Positions 1-9,157 of a DNA stretch of 64,000 nucleotides are shown here, in pieces; the stretch's first letter is position 1, and each line of letters begins with the position of its first letter. The translations under genes and the position numbers were made by a program. The notes below the pieces were generated by a model that saw only the letters and a list, made by a program, of their open reading frames with translations, did not search any database and had not been told where the DNA came from. Origin of the DNA: Paenalcaligenes faecalis (GTDB taxonomy: Bacteria; Pseudomonadota; Gammaproteobacteria; Burkholderiales; Burkholderiaceae_B); NCBI RefSeq assembly GCF_027557445.1, contig NZ_CP106841.1, positions 62,001-126,000 on the forward strand, given 5' to 3'.

Positions 1-2
1 TT

Positions 3-3000
3 ATTACACGTAAAGGTGTACCTATTGGCTACATTGAGGCTAAAGATGTGGGTAAAGACCTTAATCATAGAATGTATGACGAGCAGTTTGAGCGTTATAA
101 AAAGGGTCTTGATAACCTCATTATTACTGATTATGTATTCTTTCAGTTTTTTGTACGGGGTGAAAAAGTTGCTGAAATTCGCCTTGGTCAGCCCGCCTTC
201 GATAACATTAATAAAATAGAAATTAACGACAGCGACACCATTGCTAAGTTTAAAAATCTGATCAACGAGTTTTCAGTTAATGTCACTCAAGCAATTAAAA
301 GTGCGGATCATTTAGCCGAGCTTATGGCAGGTAAAGCGCGATTATTAGAAAACATTCTCAAAGAAGCACTGAATAATGACTTGGATAATAATAACCAAAC
401 TGAATTGACTAATCAGTTTGAGGTTTTTAAGTCAATGTTAATTCATGATCTTGGCCCTCAGCAGTTCGCTGATCTTTATGCTCAGACGCTTGCGTATGGC
501 ATGTTTGCTGCCCGCTATCATGACCCGGATTTAGAGACATTTGATCGTGATGAAGCCGCTCGTTTGATACCTAAGTCGAATCCATTACTACGTAATTTAT
601 TTCAGTCCATTGCGGGTTTTAATATTGATGATCGTATAAAAACGACTGTTGATAACCTGGCGGAGGTTTTTCGTCATGCCGATGTGAAAGCAATTTTAGG
701 TAATTTTGGCAAAAGCACAGCTCAAACCGATCCAATCATCCATTTTTATGAAACCTTTCTAGCTAAGTATGATCCAGCTTTACGCAAGTCACGTGGTGTT
801 TGGTACACACCAGCACCTGTGGTTAGCTTTATTGTGCGGGCAGTGGATGAAGTCTTAAAAACCAAGTTTAATTTAAAAGATGGTTTAGCAGATAATAGTA
901 AAACAATAATTGAGAGAGAGGCTCAAGGCACGAGCATTACTAAGGGTAGAAACAAGGGTAAGGCGGTAACAGAAGAAGTTGAGGTTCATAGAGTACAAAT
1001 ACTAGATCCAGCCACGGGAACTGGAACTTTTTTAGCAGAAACTGTTAAATACCTTTATAAAACACGTTTTCAGCACATGCAGGGTGTTTGGCCCAGTTAT
1101 GTAAAAGAGCATCTAATTCCACGCTTAAACGGTTTTGAGTTACTGATGGCCTCTTACGCTATGGCACACTTAAAGTTAGATATGCTGCTTAGTGAGACGG
1201 GGTGTGAAGAAATTTTAAATAGTACTTCAAGTAATCGCTTACGTATTTTTTTGACTAATTCGTTAGAAGAGTACCATCCAGATACTCATACTTTGTTTGC
1301 ACAGTGGCTAAGTAATGAGGCACGAGAAGCTAATACAGTAAAAAAAGAGACGCCCGTGATGGTGGTTATGGGTAACCCTCCATATTCCGGTGAGAGTGCT
1401 AATAAAGGCGACTGGATTATGTCTTTGATGGATGATTACAAAAAAGAGCCGGGCGGTAAACAAAGGCTACAAGAACGTAATCCAAAATGGATTAATGATG
1501 ACTACGTTAAATTCATGCGTTTTGGGCAGCATTTTATAGAAAAGAACGGTGAGGGTGTTTTGGCATTTATTAACCCTCATGGTTTTTTAGATAATCCAAC
1601 TTTTCGTGGTATGCGTTGGAATTTACTCAAAACTTATGATGAAATTTATACTATTGATTTACATGGTAATGCTAAGAAAAAAGAAACGGCACCTGATGGT
1701 TCAATAGATGAAAATGTCTTTGATATTGAGCAGGGAGTGAGTATTAACATTCTTGTTAAGAATGGTTCTCGTATTCAAAAGTCAGGTGATTTAGGTCAGA
1801 TTTATCATTACGATCTTTATGGAAGACGGGGTGATAAATATCAATTTTTAGAAGATACGGCATTTAAAGATGTGCCTTACCAAGAAATCCCTAATGTTGC
1901 ACCTATGTATTTTATGGTCCCTAAGGATTTTGAGTTGGAAAGTGAGTATATAAAAGGAGCCTCGTTTCAGAGTCTTTTTCCTGTTAATTCAGTTGGAATT
2001 ATAACTGCACGAGACGCTTTTACTATTAAGGAAGCAGCTGTAGAGGTTCGTCAAACTATTGATCGTTTTTTAGTACTTGAAGACGAAGAGGCTCGTACTG
2101 AATTTACGTTAGGTAAAGATGTGCGAGATTGGAAAATACACTTAGCTAAAGAGGATTTAGTTCAATCAGGAAGTAGTAGTGAGAACATTATTCCAATCAC
2201 TTATCGTCCTTTTGACCAAAAATATACCTATTACACAGGGAAGTCTAAAGGTTTTTTATGTATGCCTCGTGGTAATGTAATGAGGCATATGGTTAACACT
2301 GAAAATATTGGGTTAACTATAGGTAGGCAGGGTCAAGTGGTGGGCGGTCAACCATGGAATTTGTCTTTCGTATCGAAAAACCCAACAGATTTTAATCTTT
2401 ATTATAGGGGTGGTGGTGTTTTGTTTCCTCTATATCTTTATCCCGATAACGATGATCAGCGTATTCCTAATTTAGATCCTAAAGAAATAAAAGTGTTTGA
2501 AAAATACTTAAAATTGCCTTTTAAAGCCGAAAACTCAGAGAAATCTTTTACACCTTCATGCCTGCTTGCCGACTATAACTCAACTGATACAACGCCAGCA
2601 GAGTTCACACCTATCGATATTTTGGATTATATATACGCTGTTTTGCACAGTCCTGCTTATCGAAAAAAATACAAAGAATTCCTAAAAATTGATTTCCCTA
2701 AAATCCCTTACCCAACGCCTAAGACATTTTGGCAGCTCGTTGAGCTGGGAGATCAGATTCGACTGTTACATTTAATGGAGTCACCAGCATTGGATACGCC
2801 TATTACGCAATACCCTATAGCTGGTGATAATGTAATCACTCGAAAAATTACTAAAACTAGTCCGGGCTATGAGGCCACTTCTGACAGCTTAGGTAAGGTG
2901 TGGATTAACGATACACAGTACTTTGATAATGTGCCGTTACTCGCTTGGGAGTTTTATATAGGTGGTTATCAACCTGCTCAAAAGTGGTTAAAAGATCGAG

Positions 3001-3110
3001 CAGGTCGAGAGTTGAGTTTTGATGATATTCTGCATTATCAAAGAGTAATTGTTGCGTTAACAGAAACAGATAGGCTTATGAGGGAAGTGGATAAGACTAG
3101 GGTAGTATAA
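3..3110 (+). CDS. Type ISP-like restriction/modification enzyme (nuclease + N6-adenine methylase), 5'-truncated by window edge
   Basis: Single-polypeptide restriction-modification protein expected to methylate adenine and cleave unmodified foreign DNA. The frame is open from base 3, and the codons before the GTG at 48 read as conserved protein (GYIEAKDVGKDL at about 27-62), so the real start lies upstream. The E-A-K there fits the ExK half of a PD-(D/E)xK nuclease site; its partner Asp would be off the window. Methylase motif I (DPATGTGTF) is encoded near 1003-1029 and motif IV (NPPY) at 1374-1385. The remaining ~570 residues would hold target-recognition and C-terminal type ISP regions. No helicase motifs are visible between nuclease and methylase, so it resembles the shorter ~1000-1100 aa relatives rather than LlaBIII-size enzymes. 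The gene is AT-richer than the housekeeping genes further right, consistent with transfer. Family call is firm; restriction activity is inferred. Confidence 0.85.
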   Translation: MTRKGVPIGYIEAKDVGKDLNHRMYDEQFERYKKGLDNLIITDYVFFQFFVRGEKVAEIRLGQPAFDNINKIEINDSDTIAKFKNLINEFSVNVTQAIKSADHLAELMAGKARLLENILKEALNNDLDNNNQTELTNQFEVFKSMLIHDLGPQQFADLYAQTLAYGMFAARYHDPDLETFDRDEAARLIPKSNPLLRNLFQSIAGFNIDDRIKTTVDNLAEVFRHADVKAILGNFGKSTAQTDPIIHFYETFLAKYDPALRKSRGVWYTPAPVVSFIVRAVDEVLKTKFNLKDGLADNSKTIIEREAQGTSITKGRNKGKAVTEEVEVHRVQILDPATGTGTFLAETVKYLYKTRFQHMQGVWPSYVKEHLIPRLNGFELLMASYAMAHLKLDMLLSETGCEEILNSTSSNRLRIFLTNSLEEYHPDTHTLFAQWLSNEAREANTVKKETPVMVVMGNPPYSGESANKGDWIMSLMDDYKKEPGGKQRLQERNPKWINDDYVKFMRFGQHFIEKNGEGVLAFINPHGFLDNPTFRGMRWNLLKTYDEIYTIDLHGNAKKKETAPDGSIDENVFDIEQGVSINILVKNGSRIQKSGDLGQIYHYDLYGRRGDKYQFLEDTAFKDVPYQEIPNVAPMYFMVPKDFELESEYIKGASFQSLFPVNSVGIITARDAFTIKEAAVEVRQTIDRFLVLEDEEARTEFTLGKDVRDWKIHLAKEDLVQSGSSSENIIPITYRPFDQKYTYYTGKSKGFLCMPRGNVMRHMVNTENIGLTIGRQGQVVGGQPWNLSFVSKNPTDFNLYYRGGGVLFPLYLYPDNDDQRIPNLDPKEIKVFEKYLKLPFKAENSEKSFTPSCLLADYNSTDTTPAEFTPIDILDYIYAVLHSPAYRKKYKEFLKIDFPKIPYPTPKTFWQLVELGDQIRLLHLMESPALDTPITQYPIAGDNVITRKITKTSPGYEATSDSLGKVWINDTQYFDNVPLLAWEFYIGGYQPAQKWLKDRAGRELSFDDILHYQRVIVALTETDRLMREVDKTRVV

Positions 3111-3175
3111 ATTATAAAGAACAAGGATTTGATATGTTTAAATAAGCGGTTTTATGCAAAAAGGGATGGGGGGCT

Positions 3176-6100
3176 ATGGAAGACAATAATAAACGAGAGT
3201 TTTCTCCAAGACTATTTATGAAAGCTAGGAGACCGGAGAGATTTTCTGACTCGATTGTTGAAGAAGTAGGTAGTTTAGGTCGTGATTTTTTAGAATTTAC
3301 GCTTTCTAACTTAAAAAGAAAAAATAAGGAGTTAGCATTTGAGGACTTTGCTAAGAAATTATGTGAAAAAGTCATATGTCCGAACTTACTTGAGCAAACT
3401 GGACCTGTTGCAGGTGGAGATGGAAAAACTGATACTCAAACGTTTCCTGTGTCAGAGCAAAGTAAAGTTCTCTGGTATGTTGGTGTTAATGAAGCATCCG
3501 AAAGCGAACGTTGGGCATTTGCTGTTAGTACACAAGAAAACTGGAAAAGTAAGTGCCGTCAGGATGTAAAAAAGATTGAAGGGACAGCGAGAGGTTATAA
3601 AAAGATTTTTTGCATTACAAGCTGCTATACAAAGTCGAACCAGAGAAGTGATTTGGAAGATAGTCTGTCAAAAGAAACAGGGATAGACATTAGAATATTA
3701 GATGCTTCTTGGATTGTGGACGAGGTTTTTAAGAATAAGCTAGAAAAGCTAGCAATTGAAACTTTATCTATTGACATTGATTGGCAGAGGAAAGTGAAGC
3801 AAGGAGCAAACGACTATGAAAAAACGTCGAAACTCAATGAGCTTAATAAGCTTATTTCCAGTGAGATTGATGTAACAAATATAACTCCTAACCAGTTGGA
3901 TTGGTTGCTTGAAGTTGCAGTGTTGTCTAAAGAACTTGAAAAACCGAGACTTGAGGTTCAAGGGTTATTTGAACGAGCAACTAAAGCTGCTGAAAAATTT
4001 GGTTTTTCGCAAAAGCAATTTGATGCGAGGTATCAGTTTGCATGGGCAGCATATTGGTGGTTTGAAGACTATGAGCTATTTTATGACAACTTGTTAATTT
4101 GCGTTGAGTTAGCCAAGAAGATCTGTATTTCTGTTCAATGGAGAGATGCTGTTACGTTGCTTGGGATATATATATCACAGCAAAGACACTCCAGTGTAAA
4201 GGGTGTGTTACATAATGACTCCATTATACAGGACGCGAAAAAATGCATTGAGGCGCTGGCTGAGGTAAAAGAAAGACCAAGTAACTCCCTTATGAGCAAA
4301 ATTAACTTAGAAATGCTCTCACTCTACTGCATCAATGATATTGATTCAGCATCAGAACATTTTACTAATATTTTGGGGATAGTTAAGGAGGGGGAGAATT
4401 TAATAGGTTTTCCTTTCTATGAGATTTATGACCTAATCAATGAGTTAGACGAAGTATTTGGAGACAGCGAGAATTACGAGTCGCTCCTTGATTTTTTGAC
4501 TGAGCAGGCATCTTGCCGAGATGGTGAGGTAAGAGCTGCGCAGTTGTGGCTCAAGCGAGGTGCGAAGAGGCTAGAGTCTAATCGGCCATACCAAGCTATC
4601 AAGTTGATTGGTAAATCTCTAGTTAGCTTGTACAAGCAAGAAACCAGAAGAGAGATGTATAGTGCACTTAGTGTATTGGCTGCTGCATATCAAAAAGTAG
4701 GTCTGCTTTGGGCTGCTAGGGCAAACCTATTGTTTGCTGCATCTATTGCTACAGACGAATTTTGGAAGTCAGGCGAACTATCTTTTTCTCAAACTTATAG
4801 CTATGCAAGACTTGCTAGAGTTGAGCTACTATTAGGTCGTATTCATCATTCTCTTTCATTCTGGGAAATAGCTCGTATAACTGAAAATGGGTTGGGAGAA
4901 GACATCATTTCTGAGGAAGAGTCTAATTGGTATGAAGCTTTTCTTTCTCAATGCTTGGTAAATGCTGATCTAAATGAATTATGTGCTTTAACGAAGTTGC
5001 CAGATGTACTAGAACGTCTGGGTTTATACTTTTCCCGCTCAATCCTTCTGTATGTTCTCGGTCATGAAAATATCCTTGAAGAAGAGTATAGGGTTTCTGT
5101 AGATGATGATTATGTAAGAACTGCTCTTGTTGTGAGGGATACTAATATAGGAGCTAATATTCCAAAACTCTCGCTTGCGAGTGAAAGATACACGAGTTTA
5201 CAGTCAAAGGTAATGGGGTGCTCTATAGACGTTTTTTTTCCTGCCCGTAGTCCTCTAGTAGAGTTGGCCGAGTCTATATTGGCATCTATTGAGGCTTTTT
5301 TTTCTACAGGGCTAGTTGATCAGCTGCTGGTAATTGAGTCAGAGCTCAGGATTGAACTAACCGCTGATGATGATGACCTTTCTATAACACACGATTTTGA
5401 CGCCTCTTCTGAGGTGCTTAAAGCGGAGGTTACTTGCTCCATTCCGAATAGTGGTAGGTTAGGTGTGTCGGAGCAAGGTGTGATACAAGGCTGGTTAGGA
5501 AAGTTTGTTATAGATGTCTTGGTACATATGTTTCGATACAATAAGTTTGATGAAGAGCTTGAAAAGCTATTCGGCGAAGACAGAGCACTAGAACGCTCTG
5601 TTCCTTTTAGCTCTTGCTTTGTAGTTATGAATAATATATTTGGTGACCGAGCTTACGATAGTATTAAGGGTATTCTGACTAGAGCTGAGGTCGAAGAGTA
5701 TAAGCTTCTTCGATCCAAAGGATGGGATGAGAATCATCACAAGGTTAAGCCAGCTGATCAAACACCTAAAATTGGAAAAGAAAGTGCTCCGGAGGGGTTG
5801 TTTGACTATGACTCCCTACAGCACTATGAATATAGTGTTAAAGGGTTGATAAAAGCAAGGTTATGGGACAAGGCGAAGTGGAAAGGTATTGCTTTTTCTC
5901 AGTATCCTAATGGTATGTTGGGGTTAGATCTCGTCTATGAAAATTTTGATTTTGCAAAGACTATTTGGACTGACATAGCGAAGAAGGTCGGTCAATTTGA
6001 TGAAAATAACAGGCTTAGAATTTCAATAATCACAGGTATAGACAGGAAGAATCCTTTTCACTATAAGGTGGTTATTTCCGAGAATATTGATGCATCCAAG

Positions 6101-6430
6101 GGAAAGGTGTATCAAATCATATCCAGAATACACCAAATGGAACCAAAGGATAATAGCAACATGAGTCGTTTTCTAGAAGCATTTCGAATGGCTGGTAAGG
6201 TTTGGGTGAGCTGTGTTGGGATTAAGGACGGAAAGCTTGTGGCTGAGAATGGGAAGGATAAATTCTCGGTGTTGAAGTCTGAAATAAATATAGTTGAGGC
6301 ATGGAGTATCTCAGAAAATGATCCTGACTTGACAGCATTGAGCTTAGATGATGAACCGATAGTGCCGGAGGGTATACTTTCACCACCTTATTTGCAAACT
6401 ATAGCTAAGCGAAAAGCAATGTTGCACTAG
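3176..6430 (+). CDS. Large unrecognised protein with nuclease-like N-terminus and helical-repeat body (defence-island candidate)
   Basis: A 1084-residue protein that I cannot assign to a named family. Residues about 30-200 resemble a restriction-endonuclease fold: a helical lead-in, a Gly/Asp-rich turn GGDGKTD (80-86), a strand plus basic helix AFAVSTQENWKSK (114-126), then alternating strands and helices ending near WIVDEVF (179-185). In a PD-(D/E)xK reading the Asp is D82 or D86, but the second motif shows S-T-Q where ExK or SxK is expected, so catalysis is uncertain. Residues about 220-700 are helix-rich and TPR-like, for example AAQLWLKRGAKRLE and YSALSVLAAAYQKVG. The last ~250 residues form a separate, unassigned region. 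No signal peptide or membrane segment is seen. It starts 65 bp after the methylase gene, same strand and similar AT-rich composition, so the two may be co-transcribed. ATG at 3176 follows a GGGGGGCT stretch. Confidence 0.75.
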   Translation: MEDNNKREFSPRLFMKARRPERFSDSIVEEVGSLGRDFLEFTLSNLKRKNKELAFEDFAKKLCEKVICPNLLEQTGPVAGGDGKTDTQTFPVSEQSKVLWYVGVNEASESERWAFAVSTQENWKSKCRQDVKKIEGTARGYKKIFCITSCYTKSNQRSDLEDSLSKETGIDIRILDASWIVDEVFKNKLEKLAIETLSIDIDWQRKVKQGANDYEKTSKLNELNKLISSEIDVTNITPNQLDWLLEVAVLSKELEKPRLEVQGLFERATKAAEKFGFSQKQFDARYQFAWAAYWWFEDYELFYDNLLICVELAKKICISVQWRDAVTLLGIYISQQRHSSVKGVLHNDSIIQDAKKCIEALAEVKERPSNSLMSKINLEMLSLYCINDIDSASEHFTNILGIVKEGENLIGFPFYEIYDLINELDEVFGDSENYESLLDFLTEQASCRDGEVRAAQLWLKRGAKRLESNRPYQAIKLIGKSLVSLYKQETRREMYSALSVLAAAYQKVGLLWAARANLLFAASIATDEFWKSGELSFSQTYSYARLARVELLLGRIHHSLSFWEIARITENGLGEDIISEEESNWYEAFLSQCLVNADLNELCALTKLPDVLERLGLYFSRSILLYVLGHENILEEEYRVSVDDDYVRTALVVRDTNIGANIPKLSLASERYTSLQSKVMGCSIDVFFPARSPLVELAESILASIEAFFSTGLVDQLLVIESELRIELTADDDDLSITHDFDASSEVLKAEVTCSIPNSGRLGVSEQGVIQGWLGKFVIDVLVHMFRYNKFDEELEKLFGEDRALERSVPFSSCFVVMNNIFGDRAYDSIKGILTRAEVEEYKLLRSKGWDENHHKVKPADQTPKIGKESAPEGLFDYDSLQHYEYSVKGLIKARLWDKAKWKGIAFSQYPNGMLGLDLVYENFDFAKTIWTDIAKKVGQFDENNRLRISIITGIDRKNPFHYKVVISENIDASKGKVYQIISRIHQMEPKDNSNMSRFLEAFRMAGKVWVSCVGIKDGKLVAENGKDKFSVLKSEINIVEAWSISENDPDLTALSLDDEPIVPEGILSPPYLQTIAKRKAMLH

Positions 6431-6496
6431 CCTGAGGCCTATAATCTTACTGGGATGGGTACTAGAGTGGGGGAGTGATTAGGTTGAGCTTGACCT

Positions 6497-6956
6497 AATC
6501 TGTACGGTGGTATCGCCACCGATATTGCTAATTGTCCTCGTAGAGACCAGATAAAGCGCAATTCTCCACTGCTTGTTTATGACCTTAGCCAATCTAATGC
6601 TACAAGGATGACGTTATATGATGGAGTTGTTGATCCAGTTTATAGTCGTCTGCTAATTCAAAAAACAGATTTGCCTTTGAACGACGTATTGGCACTCAGC
6701 AGAGTTTAGAAAAAAATTTCCCTTTTCAAGTCAATTGTTGTTCGTTTACGCAAGGTTACTGGCGGATTACTTGAAGCAGTTCGGTCAGGCAGATCGCTCC
6801 GAAATTAATAAGCTTTTAGTAGATAAGTTGAGTGATGCTCTGAGTCGAGAGCAAAAAGAAGCCAAGATCGGTAATTTGCTCACTAAGTTAAGGCGTAACA
6901 AACGTATTCATAACACAGGTACGCGAAGTCAGCCTATTTGGAAACTTGTTGAGTGA
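6497..6956 (+). pseudogene. Decayed AlbA/COG2865-type ATP-binding protein (C-terminal remnant)
   Basis: Two fragments in different frames together match the C-terminal half of AlbA_2-domain ATP-binding proteins (RecG-like, COG2865), recognised from memory. Fragment one, readable to a TAG at 6707-6709, contains GVVDPVYSRLLIQKTDL and ends LSRV followed by stop; relatives have Gln-Lys there, so the TAG is probably a CAG-to-TAG nonsense change. Fragment two, in another frame from about 6735 to the stop at 6954-6956, has the winged-helix tail QADRSEINKLLVDKLSD and IGNLLTKLRRNKRI. The ~100 residues normally between the two appear deleted. The nucleotide-binding N-terminal half is missing; the stretch 6431-6496 shows nothing recognisable. 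It sits beside the restriction genes, as such proteins often do. The left boundary is approximate. Confidence 0.6.
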
Positions 6957-7068
6957 TTGCAGAAAGCATTGCAGAAAGGATTTTTTATAAAACATATGTA
7001 AAACAAAGGGTTAAGTCTTTCTGCAATAGGTTTTGTTGTGAGTGTTGCAGAAAGCATTGCAGAAAGGA
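6957..7068 (+). repeat. Direct repeat pair of a TTGCAGAAAG unit with an inverted copy between
   Basis: The 24-mer formed by TTGCAGAAAGCA plus TTGCAGAAAGGA occurs at 6957-6980 and again exactly at 7045-7068. Each copy is itself a tandem of a TTGCAGAAAG unit, and an inverted CTTTCTGCAA lies between them (about 7017-7026). It begins at the end of the decayed ATP-binding gene. It could be remnant coding repeat (frame reads L-Q-K-A-L-Q-K), a recombination scar, or a protein-binding site; the sequence alone does not decide. Confidence 0.7.
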
Positions 7069-7172
7069 TGAGTGCGTTTACGTTAAGTTTCATTATTGTC
7101 CGTCTGAATGGTGAATCATGCGTTATTCTGGAGACAATGCATTTCTGCATATAAAATAAATACGGAGGCGTT

Positions 7173-7247
7173 ATGAAATCCATTCTGCTTTGGTTGTTGG
7201 GTGTACCTATCCCTATTATTTTGCTGCTCTGGTTTTTTTGGGGCTAA
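7173..7247 (+). CDS. Small hydrophobic (single-pass membrane) protein, 24 aa
   Basis: A 24-codon ORF, ATG 7173 to TAA 7245-7247, encoding almost entirely one hydrophobic helix rich in Leu, Ile, Trp and Phe with a Gly-Val-Pro-Ile-Pro break in the middle. It begins Met-Lys-Ser-Ile-Leu and ends Trp-Phe-Phe-Trp-Gly. A strong Shine-Dalgarno (GGAGG, 7164-7168) stands 4 bases before the ATG, and an AT-rich TATAAAAT at about 7150-7157 could be a -10 box. Length, one lysine after Met and the perfect ribosome-binding site are what a genuine small inner-membrane protein would show. Function unknown; relatives in other proteobacteria are my recollection only. It ends 14 bp before the convergent M55 peptidase gene stop. 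Confidence 0.55.
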   Translation: MKSILLWLLGVPIPIILLLWFFWG

Positions 7248-7261
7248 TCCATCGTTGTCTA

Positions 7262-8080
7262 TCAACGCAACATAAAGCTCATGGCCGAAAAGCAGTTCAA
7301 TATGCGAATTGTTTCGTACATGCTTGCAGCTCTAACGCGTAATGTGGTGGAGCTGACGCGCTCCACCGTAGGCCATTGTGCAAATAAATCGGCTTGACCT
7401 GGGGTTTGGGTTTCGATTTCGCACACTATCGGCGCGGCAATCACCACAGGGCGTAGTTTGGGGATAATGGCCATTGCCTCATGGGCGGCTTGACGAATTC
7501 GTTCACAGGCTGCCTTGGGGCTTAACGAGGTACACGAAGCAAAGCCATGTGCGACTTTAGTTTGTGCTGTTTTAACTTGATCAAATAAAGGCGCGGTTTC
7601 GGCGATAAATTGATCGTCACCGGTAATTAGTGCAACAGGGGTGTGGTATTCGCCCGCTAAGGCTCCGTATAAACCGGCTTCGCCAAGGGCTTGGCCGTTG
7701 ATGCGGATATGCCTAAAGGCAAAGCTATTTATGGTGTGGGCCAATACGCCAGCTTCTTGGGATTTGGCATGGTAGCCCACCATGAATACAGCCTGACATT
7801 GTTGTTCTACGCCGGACATCATACTCAAGGAACGCGGTTTTCCGGTAATGATGTGGGCGCGTGCGTCGATGTCTTGTAGGATTAGGTTTCTAAAACTACC
7901 ATGCGAGTCGTTCACAAGAACTTCTGTCGCGCCCCCTGCAAAGGCCCCATCTATCGCAGCATTCGCCTCGGCGGTCATCCAGCGCCTTGCTTGTTCGTAT
8001 TCAGGATTGCCACTACGAACCTGCTCACTATGAGAAACGCCCGCGACGCCCTCAATATCAACAGAAATAAGAATTTTCAT
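7262..8080 (-). CDS. dppA: M55 family D-aminopeptidase (DppA-like)
   Basis: Zinc-dependent aminopeptidase that in Bacillus subtilis DppA releases N-terminal D-amino acids from short peptides in the cytoplasm. The family's metal ligands are at the expected places: D8 and E10 (SVDIEG), H60 (NDSHG), H104 (GYHAK), a Glu at about 133-134 (LGEAG), and the catalytic-type H115 (LAHT). The length of 272 aa is normal. It is the last gene of a minus-strand operon, 3 bp after the DmpA-like gene, downstream of a peptide importer. That context suggests it degrades imported peptides, possibly those with D-residues from peptidoglycan. Start ATG 8080. Substrate is inferred. Confidence 0.88.
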   Translation of the reverse strand: MKILISVDIEGVAGVSHSEQVRSGNPEYEQARRWMTAEANAAIDGAFAGGATEVLVNDSHGSFRNLILQDIDARAHIITGKPRSLSMMSGVEQQCQAVFMVGYHAKSQEAGVLAHTINSFAFRHIRINGQALGEAGLYGALAGEYHTPVALITGDDQFIAETAPLFDQVKTAQTKVAHGFASCTSLSPKAACERIRQAAHEAMAIIPKLRPVVIAAPIVCEIETQTPGQADLFAQWPTVERVSSTTLRVRAASMYETIRILNCFSAMSFMLR

Positions 8081-8083
8081 GGG

Positions 8084-9157
8084 TTATGCCTTTGTTAACG
8101 AATCCCAGTCAAGAGGAAGCTCAGAGAGCGCCAGACGTTGATGCCCATTACGACCCGTGACGGTGCTGGCGTACCACATGGCGTGGATAATGGCTTGTTC
8201 TGTGGCTTCTGCCACAGCCTCGAATAAGGCATCAAGTTGGGTTTCATGCAGTAAGGCTGGGGCTTGGCCAGGTTCGGTAGCCTCAGCGGATTGGGTATAT
8301 GCCGTCGAAAAAGCCAAGGCAATATCACCACTGCCATGACCATAGACCGAGCCTGTTCGGGCCAAACCGGCTGCACTACGTCGCGCTAAACGAGATAGTT
8401 GACGCGCATCCACAGGTGCATCAGTGGCTAAAATCATGATGATCGAGCCTTTTTCAGGGCTAAGCGCAGGGATTTCTCCGGTGCTACTTTGTACCCAGGG
8501 TTCAATGTGCTTGCCTAGGCGTTGACCATTTAGGATGAATTGATGTGGGCGGCCAAAGTTTGCTAAAACCAACGCCCCTACGGTGTAGCTGCATTGTTCC
8601 GTAGTCTGAGCCACCCGAGAGGCCGAACCTATTCCGCCTTTAAGGCCAAAACATGACATGCCACGACCTGCCCCTACACTGCCTTGTGCAAAGCTCGTAT
8701 CGGCCTGTTCAACCGCGCTGCGGTAGTGTGCCTCGGTGATGGCCATGGCTTGAATGTCATTTAAATAGCCATCGTTACACTCTAAGACCAAGGGGTTAAC
8801 GGTAGGCGCATTACGTCCAATTTCTGTATTTTGAGCGATGGCTTGGCGAATTTGGGCTTTTGCTACGTCACTGACTGAAAAGGTATTCGTCAGTGCAATA
8901 GGGGTTTCAAGCTGGCCTAGTTCTTCGACCTGTACGAGTCCTACACTTTTACCAAAGCCATTGATGACGGCTAGACCAGCAGGGATTTTGTGTAGAAAGG
9001 GGTTTGCAACAGGTGGAACGATAACGGTGACACCGGTCTGTTGATCTTGGTGCTGTAGCGTGTGGTGGCCGACTCGTACACCCGGTACATCAGTAATCGC
9101 ATCTAAAGGGCCAGAGTCTAAGCCTCCTACACGAGGGGCAGTTTTATTTTTTGTCAT
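8084..9157 (-). CDS. dmpA: P1 (S58) family peptidase, DmpA-like L-aminopeptidase/D-amidase
   Basis: Self-processing Ntn-type aminopeptidase of the DmpA/BapA family, which cleaves N-terminal residues, including D- or beta-amino acids, from small peptides. The 357-residue precursor carries the Gly-Ser autocleavage site at G237-S238 (EKGSIIM); Ser becomes the N-terminal nucleophile of the beta subunit. Upstream are NGFGK (67-70 region), NDGYLNDIQAM and the Gly-rich SVGAGRGMSCFGLKGG stretch typical of the family. Its ATG overlaps the TGA of the upstream permease by one base (TGATG), so translation is probably coupled. No signal peptide, so cytoplasmic. Together with the isoaspartyl and D-aminopeptidases of the operon it points to unusual peptide bonds as substrate. 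Confidence 0.88.
   Translation of the reverse strand: MTKNKTAPRVGGLDSGPLDAITDVPGVRVGHHTLQHQDQQTGVTVIVPPVANPFLHKIPAGLAVINGFGKSVGLVQVEELGQLETPIALTNTFSVSDVAKAQIRQAIAQNTEIGRNAPTVNPLVLECNDGYLNDIQAMAITEAHYRSAVEQADTSFAQGSVGAGRGMSCFGLKGGIGSASRVAQTTEQCSYTVGALVLANFGRPHQFILNGQRLGKHIEPWVQSSTGEIPALSPEKGSIIMILATDAPVDARQLSRLARRSAAGLARTGSVYGHGSGDIALAFSTAYTQSAEATEPGQAPALLHETQLDALFEAVAEATEQAIIHAMWYASTVTGRNGHQRLALSELPLDWDSLTKA

Noticed and set aside
6929-7183. Minus-strand 84-codon frame
   Set aside because: It crosses the repeat region and the small membrane ORF, with no ribosome site and no recognisable protein features.
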